From contig CAVYPA010000015.1 in NCBI GenBank assembly GCA_963770295.1, positions 318,619 through 382,618 of the forward strand: a stretch of DNA of 64,000 nucleotides, in the 5' to 3' direction. Under the pieces are notes generated by a model. The model was not told where the DNA came from. It was given only the letters and a program-made list of their open reading frames with translations, and did not search any database. The translations under genes and the position numbers were made by a program. Shown here in pieces: positions 16,185 to 25,661 of this stretch (the first letter of the stretch is position 1; every line of letters starts with the position of its first letter). Origin of the DNA: AWTP1-13 sp963770295 (GTDB lineage Bacteria > Pseudomonadota > Alphaproteobacteria > Rhizobiales > Hyphomicrobiaceae).

Positions 16185-17302
16185 GCCTGATGCTCGAACG
16201 TGACGTTGACGCCCTCGGCGCCGCACCTGGCGAGACCAAGACGCGCCTGCGCATCATCGACTGCGACATCCATCCCTACCTGCGCACGCCGCGCGACCTC
16301 GACCAATTCCTGTCGGCGCGCTGGCGCCAGCATCTGGCCGAATACGGCAAGGGGACCCGCGGCATCTATGCGGCGCGCGGCACATACCCGCGCTTCATGC
16401 CGAACACGTGCCGGCGTGATGCGTGGCCGGCGGAGGGCGGCCTGCCCGGCTCCGACGTCGACTTCATTCGCACCCAACATCTCGACGCCAACGACGTCGA
16501 GTTCGGCGTGCTCGAGCCCCTGCTGGAAGGCAACGCGCCGCGCAACGTCGAGCTGCAGGCGGCACTCTGCTCGGCCTTTAACGACTGGCAGGTGACGCAT
16601 TTCACCGACGTCGACCCCCGCCTGCGCGCCTCCATCCTGGTACCCCAGGACGACGCCGAGGCGGCCGTCGCCGAGATCGAAAAGCGCGCGGTCGATCCCC
16701 GCTTTGCCCAGGTCCAGCTGTCCTCGCGTACGCCCGAGCCGCTTGGCCGCAAGCGCTACTGGCCAATCTTCGCTGCCGCCGAAGGCGCGAAGCTGCCGAT
16801 CGGACTGCACGTGGGCGGCCCGTCGGCTGCAGCACCCTCGGCGTCGGGCTGGCCCTCGTTCTACGTCGAGGAACATCAGGTTTTGAGCCACTCGATGCCG
16901 ACCCAGGCCACGAGCCTGATCCTCGAAGGCGTGTTCGACCGCTATCCAAACCTAAAGATCATCCTGATCGAGGGTGGCTTGGCCTGGGTACCCACCCTCG
17001 GTTGGCGGCTCGATGCCAACGTCGCAAAGATGAAAAGCGAGGTTCCAAACCTCAAGCTCAAACCCTCCGAGTACCTGCATCGCAATCTCTGGTACGCGAC
17101 ACAACCGATCGAAGAGCCGGAGTACCCGCAGCATCTGCGCACCGTCTTCGATTGGATTGGCTGGGACCGTATCGTCTACTCGAGCGACTATCCGCACTGG
17201 GACTACGACGACCCGCGGCTCGCTATCAAGATCGCCATGAGCGAAGCCGAACGTTGCGCGATCTTCCGCAACAATGCGGAGCAAATCTACCGCTTCAAAT
17301 GA
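16181..17302 (+). CDS. Amidohydrolase-2 family metal hydrolase/decarboxylase, second paralog
   Basis: 373 residues. Same fold as its upstream neighbour: IIDCDIHPYLRTPRDLDQFL, LPIGLHVGG, ILIEGGLAWVP and YSSDYPHWDYDDPR near the C-terminus, with the usual metal-ligand His and Asp residues. The ATG at 16181 overlaps the preceding stop. A much longer in-frame extension upstream is a shadow through the neighbouring genes. Probably cytoplasmic, acting on a carboxylated or cyclic intermediate; the substrate cannot be inferred. Confidence 0.92.
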   Translation: MSLMLERDVDALGAAPGETKTRLRIIDCDIHPYLRTPRDLDQFLSARWRQHLAEYGKGTRGIYAARGTYPRFMPNTCRRDAWPAEGGLPGSDVDFIRTQHLDANDVEFGVLEPLLEGNAPRNVELQAALCSAFNDWQVTHFTDVDPRLRASILVPQDDAEAAVAEIEKRAVDPRFAQVQLSSRTPEPLGRKRYWPIFAAAEGAKLPIGLHVGGPSAAAPSASGWPSFYVEEHQVLSHSMPTQATSLILEGVFDRYPNLKIILIEGGLAWVPTLGWRLDANVAKMKSEVPNLKLKPSEYLHRNLWYATQPIEEPEYPQHLRTVFDWIGWDRIVYSSDYPHWDYDDPRLAIKIAMSEAERCAIFRNNAEQIYRFK

Positions 17303-17655
17303 ACGGTTGCGTTGATACGAGCCGAGCGAGTTCAGCGGTGTGTAAGAGGGCATGCCGCGGTCGTGCCCCGAAGTCGGAGGGCCGCGGCTTGCCGTCAACG
17401 AGCATGCGATCGGCGGCGTCGCTACCCTGGGCATTGGCGTTTCTATAGTCGGATCGACGGGCAGGAGATCGAGCTCGAAGTGAGGTTATAGCATGTCGAC
17501 GGTCGGAGTGCTCGGCTCGCGGCTAACTGGCCAAGCGCCGTGACTGGCGATAACCTGTCGCTGGCTGACGACCTGATGGCAGCAGAACGACTGTGCAGTA
17601 TTGCCGCATCGATGGTCAGGGCACGACGCTTGGCCCGCAAGCAGGAGGCAGCGGC
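17303..17655. other. Intergenic, no supported gene
   Basis: About 350 bases between the amidohydrolase and the gamma-glutamyltransferase-like gene, with only shadow frames; the two may be separate transcripts. Confidence 0.35.
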
Positions 17656-19420
17656 ATGACAACCTACGCTAAGACAGCGGGTGACGTGATCGGCCTCAAA
17701 GGCCTGACCACTCACGGCAACGTGGTGACCGGCACCCGCCATATGGTATCGGCTGGCCATCATGCGGCGGCGCATGCGGGTTTTTTGATCTTAGAGGCGG
17801 GCGGAAATGCGATCGACGCCGGCGTGGCAGCCGGTCTCGCCCTCGGCGTCACCTGCGCCGATCTCGTCAACGTGGCGGGCGTTGCGCCGATCATGATCCG
17901 TCTTGCGGCTACGGGCGAGGTCGTCACCATCGATGGTCTCGGCGTTTGGCCGGCCAAGGCGTCCTCCGCATGGTTTCGCGAACATCACGGCGGGCGCATC
18001 CCGGAAGGGCTCCTGCGGGCGGTGGTTCCGGGCGCGCCATCGGGCTGGATCACGGCACTTGAGCGTTACGGCACAATGAGTTTTGCTGATGTGGCGCAGG
18101 CGGCTATCCGACTGGCCCGTGATGGCTTTCCCGCCGATCCGCGTTTTTGCGACACCTTTGTTGTCAACGAAGCCAAGTACCGGCGCTTTGCCGGCAATGC
18201 GCAGGTGTTTCTTCCTAGCGGCAGTCCGCCGCGTCCCGGCCAGATCTTTCGCCAAACCGATCTGGCCCGCTCGCTGCAGTACATGGTCGATTCGGAGAAG
18301 GCGGCGGCCGCGAAGGGCCGTGCGGCAGGCCTGGCTGCGGCGCACGCCGCTTTCTACCAGGGTGAGATCGCGGCCGCCATTTGCGCTTACCATGCCGCCA
18401 ATGGCGGCTGGCTCACGCGCGCGGACATGGCCGCGTTCCGGGCCCGAACTCGAGCCGCCGTCCTACATCCGCCAGGGCCAGCTTGAGCTTTACACGTGTG
18501 GACCATGGTGCCAGGGACCTCTGTTGGGCATGCTGGTGCGCATGCTCGAGAAAGATGACGTTGCCGCCCTCGGGCACAATTCGCCGGCCTACGTTCATCT
18601 CGTGACGGAGGCGGTTAAGCTCGCCTGTGCCGACCGCGAGGCCTATTTTGGCGATCCGCGCCACATCGATGTGCCGGTGGCAGAGCTGCTATCAGCGCTA
18701 TTCCAATCGAGCCGCCGCAGGCTTATCGATCCCACTCGGGCGTTCCCCGAGCTGCGCGCGCCCGCGACAATCGACGGCTACCCGCGTCCCAGGCCTCAAC
18801 ATGTCCCACGTCAGCGCGAGCCTGCGCTTTCGCCCGACACGACCTACTGTGCCGTGATCGACGGTGCCGGCAACGTGTTCTCGGCCACCCCGAGCGATGC
18901 CTCCTACGATGCAGAGCTCATTCCGGGTACCGGCCTTGTGCCTTCGGGGCGCGGTAGCCAATCTTGGACGCTTGCCGGGCACCCCTCGGAAATTGCGCCA
19001 TTCAAACGGCCTCGACTAACGCCAAATCCCGCCATCGCCGTTCTCGAGAACGGTCGGGCGCTCATGCCATTCGGGACACCCGGTGGCGACGTGCAGACCC
19101 AGGCTATGCTGCAAGTGTTGCTGAATCTGACCGCGTTCGGCATGGATTTGCGCACCGCCATTGAGGCGCCACGTTTCGCCAGCTACGCCTTTCCGTCGAG
19201 CTTCGAGCCACACGAGGCCTATCCAAACCGTCTCGCCATCGAAGGACGCATGGAGCCAGCCACCCGCGATGGCTTACGCGCGCTCGGTCATGATGTCCTG
19301 GATTGGCCCGATTGGACGCGGCTCGCCGGCGCCGTCTGCGCCGTCATCACGGATCGCAAGGCCGGCGTGCTGACTGCCGCCGCCGACCCACGCCGTGCGG
19401 CCTATGCGGTGGGGTGGTGA
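17656..19420 (+). pseudogene. Gamma-glutamyltransferase-family protein, single frameshift
   Basis: The ATG at 17656 follows GCAGGAGGC. The large-subunit part (SAGHHAAAHAGFLILEAGGN, VVPGAPSGW) is in one frame to about 18440, where FRARTRA replaces the expected FRxELEPP; one extra C in a GGCCC run accounts for it. The other frame continues LELYTCGPWCQGP and then DTTYCAVID, whose Thr is the autoproteolytic nucleophile of Ntn hydrolases, and PGTGLVPSGRGSQSW. Restored, it would be about 587 residues, the normal length. It could be a real null allele or a sequencing error. It follows the amidohydrolase unit, hinting at a gamma-glutamylated or lactam intermediate. Confidence 0.85.
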
Positions 19421-19601
19421 AGGGGCAGATGCCTCTATCGCAACGACTATGCCCGGTCCCAGCTGTCACAAGGCCGCAGGCAATCGACGCAACCGTGCGG
19501 GGGCGCGGGGCGATACGTTAGCGGCGGCGGCGTTGCAGCGTGACCTTTGCGCGGTCCGATCTCAACCGAGGAGCCGGAAGCAGAGGTTGCCGTCGTCCGC
19601 G

Positions 19602-20294
19602 TCACTCGGCAGGATCCGGTGCGGGGGCCCGTTGCCCCGCGTACAGCCAACTGTACAGATAGGCGCCAACCAGAGCGCCCGCAAACTGTGCGAGAAGAAA
19701 TGGCGCTACATCTTGCGGCCGAATACCCGCAAAGGTGTCCGATAGCGCCCGCGCAATCGTCACGGCGGGATTGGCGAATGAGGTGGAGGCTGTGAACCAG
19801 TACGCCGCCGTGATGTAGAGCCCGACGGCGTATGCCGTGGACGCGGGAGCGGTCGACGCACACGCAAAGATCGTCAGCAGCAACCCGAATGTGGCAATGA
19901 ATTCAGCGAACCACTGCCCAGTGCCAGACCGAGCCGTGGTCGATAGCTGCCACACCGGCAGGTCGAACATGACGTGCGCCGCCCAGACCCCAACTATGGC
20001 TCCAACGAGCTGCGACGCCACATAGTGCGAGGCCTGCCTCGGGCTCATTTCTCCTCGCAAAGTAAGTGCGAGCGTCACGGCGGGGTTGAAGTGCGCACCA
20101 GAGATGGGGCCGAAGATGGTGATCAGGACGACCAGGATGGCGCCAGTCGGCAACGTGTTGCCGAGCAGCGCTAAGGCCAAATTGCCACCTGCAAGCTTGG
20201 CGCCCATGATGCCGGAGCCGATCACGGTGGCCAGTAAAAAAGCGGTGCCGAGCGCCTCGGCGAGCAGCCGCTGTGGCTGCGAGGAAGCTGGCAT
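19602..20294 (-). CDS. aqpS: Aquaglyceroporin (MIP family) of the arsenic operon
   Basis: 230 residues, six membrane helices and the two pore loops HFNPAVT and ANPAVTIAR. The start at 20294 has AGGA upstream and lies 8 bp after arsC, so arsR-arsC-aqpS form one operon. In Sinorhizobium AqpS replaces an efflux pump: arsenite formed by ArsC flows out down its gradient. The same role is inferred here from context. The family cannot by itself distinguish water, glycerol or arsenite. Confidence 0.88.
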   Translation of the reverse strand: MPASSQPQRLLAEALGTAFLLATVIGSGIMGAKLAGGNLALALLGNTLPTGAILVVLITIFGPISGAHFNPAVTLALTLRGEMSPRQASHYVASQLVGAIVGVWAAHVMFDLPVWQLSTTARSGTGQWFAEFIATFGLLLTIFACASTAPASTAYAVGLYITAAYWFTASTSFANPAVTIARALSDTFAGIRPQDVAPFLLAQFAGALVGAYLYSWLYAGQRAPAPDPAE

Positions 20295-20302
20295 AGTGTG
20301 TC

Positions 20303-20818
20303 CTAACTTATTGACGTCGCCCCTTCCGAGCTCCCGATCTCCCGAACTCTCGTGGTCAACACCAGGCTGGTTAGGGAGGCGATAGGCAGGCTCGTGAAGA
20401 TGGAAATTCGGTTCCGCAAATACCTGAACGCGGTGACGAAGGCGCGCTCTTTTTCGATGTTGCTGCCTTTGATTGCCGCCGGATCCTCGATACCCCAATG
20501 GGCGGTGATCGGCTGACCAGGCCAGAGCGGGCATGTCTCGCCAGCTGCAGCGTCGCAGACGGTGAAGACGAAGTCCATGTATGGCGCATTGGGAGCCGTG
20601 AAGATCTCCCAGCTCTTGGACAATAGGTTGTCGGTTGGATAACCGAAGCTATTGAGCACCTTCAGGGCAGCGAGATTGACCACGCCGCTCGGCATGCTGC
20701 CGGCCGAAAAAGCGCGGAACGTCTGCGCACCATCTTTGCGCAGAATCAACTCCGCCATAATCGACCGTGCTGAATTGTGGGTACAGAGGAAGAGGACATT
20801 GTAGGGGCGGGTTCTCAT
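20303..20818 (-). CDS. arsC: Arsenate reductase, low-molecular-weight phosphatase type
   Basis: 171 residues from the ATG at 20818, overlapping arsR by 4 bp. NVLFLCTHNSARS is the Cys-X5-Arg phosphatase loop, and FVFTVCDAAAGETCPLWPG carries the further cysteines used in thioredoxin-linked ArsC. It reduces arsenate to arsenite in the cytoplasm. A much longer upstream frame is a shadow through arsR. The C-terminal 30 residues (SLVLTTRVREIGSS) are not typical and may be an added tail. Confidence 0.88.
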   Translation of the reverse strand: MRTRPYNVLFLCTHNSARSIMAELILRKDGAQTFRAFSAGSMPSGVVNLAALKVLNSFGYPTDNLLSKSWEIFTAPNAPYMDFVFTVCDAAAGETCPLWPGQPITAHWGIEDPAAIKGSNIEKERAFVTAFRYLRNRISIFTSLPIASLTSLVLTTRVREIGSSEGATSIS

Positions 20819-21174
20819 CTGACAGCGACCTTCTTCCTGGGCCGGCAAATTTTGGCCGCCGCTACAAACGCTTCCCCGCAAAGCTCCGGTCGGCCCTGGC
20901 AGCATTCCTCGGTCAGGTAGGTAAGGAGCTTGCGCATACCCTCGACATCGATGGCGTATCGGATGTAGCGGCCATGGCGACTGGCGCGGAGCAAGCCGGC
21001 GCGGTCCAGCTCCTTCAGGTGAAACGAGGTATTGGTGGGACCAATACCGACCTTCTCGGCGATTTCGCCAGCAGGCATTCCTGCTGGCCCGCGCTTTACC
21101 AAAAGGCGGAAGATGCGCAGCCGGTGCTCCTGTGCAAGCGCCGCCAAGCATCTGACCATGGTTGCTTCGCCCAT
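20815..21174 (-). CDS. arsR: ArsR/SmtB repressor of the arsenic operon
   Basis: 119 residues. The ATG at 21174 is preferred to an upstream TTG because a perfect operator palindrome occupies 21186-21199. Winged-helix features: AEKVGIGPTNTSFHLKELDR is the recognition helix region. Metal sensing is probably by the cluster ECC...ELC...ICR in the C-terminal third rather than the ELCVCDL-type site. Represses its own operon and is released by As(III)/Sb(III) by analogy. Confidence 0.92.
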   Translation of the reverse strand: MGEATMVRCLAALAQEHRLRIFRLLVKRGPAGMPAGEIAEKVGIGPTNTSFHLKELDRAGLLRASRHGRYIRYAIDVEGMRKLLTYLTEECCQGRPELCGEAFVAAAKICRPRKKVAVR

Positions 21175-21185
21175 GCCACAATATT

Positions 21186-21199
21186 CCAATAATTATTGG
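21186..21199. promoter_or_regulatory. Candidate ArsR operator
   Basis: Perfect 14-bp palindrome CCAATAATTATTGG lying 11 bp before the arsR start. AT-rich dyads at this place are typical ArsR-family operators. The -10/-35 elements of the promoter are not resolved. Confidence 0.55.
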
Positions 21200-21315
21200 A
21201 TTATGCAAGCTCTATATATTGCTGTGGACAACGCCTGCAGGCGGTCAAGGTCCCAGACCGGCTCGCCATCGATAAAATGAAAGGTAGGCCGAGTGCGGTC
21301 CTGGCCCGCGGCCTG

Positions 21316-22678
21316 TTATTTCGCGCCGCCGGCGCCGGCCTCTTCATCCTGTCTGCAGCAGGCATTGGCATTGGCCGCGGCAGGTCCAACGCAACAGGTG
21401 GCACCCTCAGCGGAAACAAGAGGACGGCTGCAAACGCCAGTTTCGGGCAATTCCAGGTCCACTCGCTCAGCCTCGTCCTTGTCGCCGGCGATGTCCGCCA
21501 CAATGGAGCGCACCTGCTCATAGCCGGTCATCATCAGGAAGGTCGGCGCGCGGCCGTAGGATTTCATGCCGGCGAAGTAGAACGCTGGCTCCGGCTGCGC
21601 CAGCTCGCGCGCGCCATGGGGACGCACGGTGCCACAGCTGTGCAGGTTGGGATCGATCAGGGGGGCCAATGCAGGGGGACATTCCAGCGCCGGATCCAGC
21701 GCCAAGCGCAGCTCGCGCAGGAAGGATAGGTCGGGTCGAAAGCCGGTTGCCACGATGAGCTCGTCGGTTGCGACGTGACGGCCGCAACAACCTAATCCTG
21801 CACCTAGCCGCAACTTGCCGCTCGCCCTGGTGATCTGCGTCAAAGGGAAGCCGGTCTCGACGCGGACGCCACCCGAGCGCAGCAATTGCGCGAACAGGCG
21901 GCCGAGCTCGCCGCGCGCGGCTAGCTTGTCGTTTAGGCCGCCACCAAAGGTCTTCTCAGGGTTGTCGCCGCGCAAGATCCATATGATCTCCGTCGCCGGC
22001 ACGGCTTCTCTCAGCTTCGCCAAATCGAGAATCGTCGCAATGGCCGAATGCCCTGCGCCCAGGATCGCGACGGTCTTGCCCAGATAGCGTTCTCGCTCGT
22101 GCCCGAGGACGTCGGGCATGCCGTAGGCGATGCGTTCGGCATTCTCGGCCTCTCCGATGGCTTGCGTGCCGTTGACGCCGGCAGGGTTCGGCGAGTGGAA
22201 GGTTCCCGATGCATCGATGACGGCATCGGCCGTAAAAGTCTCCACGCCGTAGCCATTCTGGTAGCGAATATCGAAGGGCGCCTTGTCGCGACCCACGGTC
22301 TTCACCTTGTCGAAGCCGGTCCGCGCAAGGGAGACGACGCGGGCCCTGGTGCGGACGTGTGCCTTGAGTGGGGTGCGCAGTCGCCAGGGGCCCGAGGTAA
22401 TTCTGAACTAACTCTGCTCCTGTGGGATAGTGGTTGGGATCGGGCACATTCCACCCTTGCGCGCGCAACAGTCGTTTAGACGCCTGGTCGACGTTGTACG
22501 ACCAGGGTGAGAACATGCGCACGTGCGACCATTGCAGAACGGCATGACCGATCTGCTCACCCGCTTCCAGGACCATGGGTCGCATGCCACGCTCCAGGAC
22601 ATGGGCTGCCGCCGCCAGGCCGACTGGCCCGGCGCCGATTATGGCGACCGTCTTCGCGGAGCTCGACACTGCATTCAT
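21316..22678 (-). pseudogene. FAD/NAD(P) flavoprotein monooxygenase of the arsenic island, frameshifted
   Basis: Starts at 22678 with AAGGA upstream. TVAIIGAGPVGLAAAAHVLE binds FAD, and TVAILGAGHSAIATILDLA binds NADPH, as in CzcO/ArsO-like proteins. The frame breaks near 22380 (YLGPLAT then LRTPLKAHVR in the next frame). Restored, it would be about 450 residues. Unusually, the C-terminus ends in a cysteine-rich tail (GVCSRPL, TCCVGP, ACCRQ), plausible for metalloid contact. It lies 33 bp after the second arsR and is transcribed with it. Confidence 0.85.
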
Positions 22679-22711
22679 CCTTCTAGAGGGATGGAAGCTT
22701 TCGGCAAAACC

Positions 22712-23038
22712 TTAGGCGGCCGTGTCCGCCTGTTGGCGAAGCGAGGCGCAGTCCGCCTCGGTGCAGCATTCGTCCACCAGGTATCCCACTAAGCCGCGCA
22801 TAACGGGATAGTTGGCGCGACAGATAAGCGTCGTGGCATCACGCTCCTGCGTGATCAATCCTACGATCAGCAAGGTCTTGAGATGGTGGGATAGGGTCGA
22901 CGGCGGCACCCCCAGGCGGCTCTGCAGCTTGCCCACGGGTAGCCCGGGGTCACCGGCCTTAACGAGCGTCCGATAGATGCGCAGCCGGGTCGGATTGCCC
23001 AGGGCTTCGAGGCGGGATGCGGCGTCTTCGATCTTCAT
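22712..23038 (-). CDS. arsR: Second ArsR-family repressor
   Basis: 108 residues with the winged-helix core RLGVPPSTLSHHLKTL and a C-terminal DECCTEADC group likely to bind the inducer. It is only distantly similar to the first ArsR. It heads a minus-strand unit with the flavoprotein and is divergent from the MFS genes, so it probably controls both from the 95-bp gap. Confidence 0.9.
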   Translation of the reverse strand: MKIEDAASRLEALGNPTRLRIYRTLVKAGDPGLPVGKLQSRLGVPPSTLSHHLKTLLIVGLITQERDATTLICRANYPVMRGLVGYLVDECCTEADCASLRQQADTAA

Positions 23039-23076
23039 GGCGTGTCGCTAGCATTCGGCACCCATTTGGTCAACGG

Positions 23077-23098
23077 TATTTCTAACATCATGGAAATA
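23077..23098. promoter_or_regulatory. Candidate operator between arsR2 and the MFS genes
   Basis: TATTTC (23077-23082) and GAAATA (23093-23098) form an inverted repeat 10 bp apart in the divergent intergenic region. Position fits an ArsR-type operator; sequence differs from the arsR1 palindrome. Confidence 0.35.
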
Positions 23099-23133
23099 TG
23101 GTACGAGCATCGAGCTTCCCAAGGTTCGCGATC

Positions 23134-24390
23134 ATGTCGTTTGCCTCCGCCACTTTCGATCGCTCACCCGCCAGGCTGGTGGGGGTGGTCTGCGCTGCAC
23201 AGGTGTTGGTCCAGATCGGTGCGTTCTTCTGGCCGGCACTGCTGCCCGGCATGATGCGACTATGGGAGCTCTCCAACAGCCGGGCGGGTTGGGTGACCGC
23301 GAGCTTCTACGGCGCCTACATGTTGTCGGTGCCGGTCCTCGTCACCTTGACCGATCGTGTCGACCCCAAGCGCGTCTATCTGTTTGGTGTGGCCTCAACC
23401 GTGATCGGCCATCTTCTGTTCGGACTCCTTGCCGACGGATTTTGGTCGGCGCTCGCATTGCGGTCACTGACAGGCATGGGGTGGGCAGGTACCTACATGA
23501 CGGGCCTCAAGCTCCTTGCCGACCGCGTCGACCCTAAGATGATGTCGCGCGCCACTGCGGGTCATGCCGCCAGCATCGGTATTTCGGGCGCACTTTCGTT
23601 CGCGACGGGTGACCTCATCGCGGCCGCCGCCGGCTGGCGCGCTGCCTTCATCGCAGCCGCCGCCAGTGCCACCGTCGCGTGGGTCTTGGTCGCCTTGATT
23701 GTACCCATTCAAAGGAGACCCGCTACTCCGGCCAAGGATGGACAAGGCCTCTACGATTTTCGGCCCGTGTTCCGCAACAGCTCGGCCATGGCGTACGCCA
23801 TCGCCTACTCCATCCACACCCTGGAAATGAGCGCATTGCGCGGCTGGGGTGTGGCGTTCCTGGGTTATGTTGCGACAGCCACCGGCGCAGCGGCCGCTTC
23901 CTTTCTGTCCCCCGCCGTTGTTGCCACGGGGCTTGGCCTCATCGGCACCTGTGCCAGCGTCGTGGGTAATGAAGCCGCCATCCGCTTCGGCCGCAAGCGC
24001 CTCATTGTGAGCGCCATGCTTTCCTCCATCCTGATCGGCGCGAGCATCGGTTTTCTCGGCAGCATGTCCTATGCTTTGGCAGCGGCGCTGCTCACGGTCT
24101 ACGGCATCGTCATTTGGCTCAACTCCTCATCACTCACGGCGGGAACGGCCGGCACCGCCGAGCCATCGCGGCGGGGTGCTACTCTCGCGGTGCATTCCAT
24201 GCTTGGCTACGCTGGTGGCTTTGTGGGGCCGTTGCTGGTCGGAATTGTGCTCGACTTCTCCGGTGGGATGTCACAAGTCGCTTGGGGCCTTTCATTCTTG
24301 TCGGTGGCGATGTTGATGGCTCTCGCCCTTGTGACCTTCTGGGCGATCCGTCCGCGCGAGCTTGAGGGCGACAAGGCCAAGGCAACGTGA
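23134..24390 (+). CDS. Major facilitator superfamily transporter 1
   Basis: 418 residues, 12 predicted membrane helices. The loop RVDPKRVYLFG after helix 2 and MGWAGTYMTGLKLLADRVDP in helices 4-5 are MFS features. ATG 23134 is favoured over 23098, which lies inside the putative operator. First of three MFS genes in line, joined end to end, divergent from arsR2, so probably inducible efflux of a metalloid or organo-arsenical; substrate unproven. Confidence 0.87.
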   Translation: MSFASATFDRSPARLVGVVCAAQVLVQIGAFFWPALLPGMMRLWELSNSRAGWVTASFYGAYMLSVPVLVTLTDRVDPKRVYLFGVASTVIGHLLFGLLADGFWSALALRSLTGMGWAGTYMTGLKLLADRVDPKMMSRATAGHAASIGISGALSFATGDLIAAAAGWRAAFIAAAASATVAWVLVALIVPIQRRPATPAKDGQGLYDFRPVFRNSSAMAYAIAYSIHTLEMSALRGWGVAFLGYVATATGAAAASFLSPAVVATGLGLIGTCASVVGNEAAIRFGRKRLIVSAMLSSILIGASIGFLGSMSYALAAALLTVYGIVIWLNSSSLTAGTAGTAEPSRRGATLAVHSMLGYAGGFVGPLLVGIVLDFSGGMSQVAWGLSFLSVAMLMALALVTFWAIRPRELEGDKAKAT

Positions 24391-24392
24391 GA

Positions 24393-25661
24393 ATGGCGAA
24401 CGTGCAGCAAGACCCCAAGCACCGCAGGCGCGTGGACCCCATGGTCGTCGCGGTCAACGCGCTCGGCATCACGCAGATCACGGCCTGGGGCACGAGCTTT
24501 TATTGTCTCGGCGTCCTCGCCAAACCCATCGTCGCCGATACCGGCTGGCCATTGACGACGGTGTTTTTGGGTTTCAGCGTGGCCTTGCTCGTTATGGGGT
24601 TCATCTCGACCTGGGTCGGCCGGCTCATTGATCGGGTTGGCGCCCGGGCCGTCATGAGCGTTGGCACAATTATCGTGTCGGCAGGGCTGGTGGCGTTGTC
24701 ACAGGTGCGGGATCCGGCGAGCTATCTCGTCGTCTGGGCCATCGTCGGCATCGGCATGCGTTGTTGCCTCTACGATGCAGCGTTCGCCGCACTGGTGCAG
24801 GTGACCCCCAGCCGAGGCCGCACGGCGATCTCCTATCTCACCCTCTACGGCGCCTATGCCTCGACGGTGTTCTGGGTGATCGGTTACTACCTGAACGAAG
24901 CCTATGGCTGGCGGGGCACGCTGATTGCCTTTGCCGCCATCAACCTGGCCATCTGTCTGCCGCTCAACTGGCTTGGTCTCGCCCGCCGCGATCCGCTTGA
25001 GGACACGGCGACACCGGCGAAAACCCCGACACCTTCGTCGGATGGACCCGTGCTCGAAGGGCGCGTGCGCGTTATCGGGATCTTTCTGTTTGCTCTCATC
25101 ATGTCGCTCAACGGCTTCGTCTTCGGCATCATCTCGATCCAGCTGGTGCCGCTGCTGGAGGCGGCGGGACTTGCCGGGGCAACGGCAGTTTGGGTCGCGT
25201 CCCTCAAGGGCCATGGGCAGTTTGCGGGGCGGTTGGTCGAGATCTTCTTCGGTCGCAACCTCAAGGCCATGACCATCGCTCGCATCGCCATCGGCGTGGT
25301 TCCGGCATCGCTGGTGCTGCTATTTGTGGCGAGCGGCGACCTCTTCCAGCTTGTGGCCTTCACCCTCCTGCTCGGCGCCGCCCAAGGGGTGATCACGATT
25401 GTTAGGGGTGCTGTCCCGCTCGCCCTCTTCGGGGCTGAGGGATATGGTGCTGTGCTCGGGGTGATTGCGACGCCGATCCTGCTCGTCAATGCCTTCTCGC
25501 CGGCCATTTTCGCCTTGCTGGTGGATCAGTTCGGCTGGCACAGCTCGCTTTACGCCCTATTCGGCTGCGCCATCGCCACCTGGATCGCCATTGAGGTCAT
25601 GTCGCGCTGGTATGAGGGTGCACGGAAGAGCTCGGGCAGCCGGTTGGCGAGGGAGGTATGA
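24393..25661 (+). CDS. Major facilitator superfamily transporter 2
   Basis: 422 residues, 12 membrane helices, with GRLIDRVGARAVM as the conserved loop-2/3 motif. A GTG at 24387 overlaps the previous stop, but the ATG at 24393 is the more likely start. Its stop overlaps the next gene by 4 bp, so the three carriers are translationally coupled. It is clearly paralogous to the third MFS gene and less to the first. Confidence 0.9.
   Translation: MANVQQDPKHRRRVDPMVVAVNALGITQITAWGTSFYCLGVLAKPIVADTGWPLTTVFLGFSVALLVMGFISTWVGRLIDRVGARAVMSVGTIIVSAGLVALSQVRDPASYLVVWAIVGIGMRCCLYDAAFAALVQVTPSRGRTAISYLTLYGAYASTVFWVIGYYLNEAYGWRGTLIAFAAINLAICLPLNWLGLARRDPLEDTATPAKTPTPSSDGPVLEGRVRVIGIFLFALIMSLNGFVFGIISIQLVPLLEAAGLAGATAVWVASLKGHGQFAGRLVEIFFGRNLKAMTIARIAIGVVPASLVLLFVASGDLFQLVAFTLLLGAAQGVITIVRGAVPLALFGAEGYGAVLGVIATPILLVNAFSPAIFALLVDQFGWHSSLYALFGCAIATWIAIEVMSRWYEGARKSSGSRLAREV

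Noticed and set aside
20819..21208. Long upstream extension of arsC
   Set aside because: It is the antisense-free shadow of the arsR gene in another frame; the ATG overlapping the arsR stop is the natural start.
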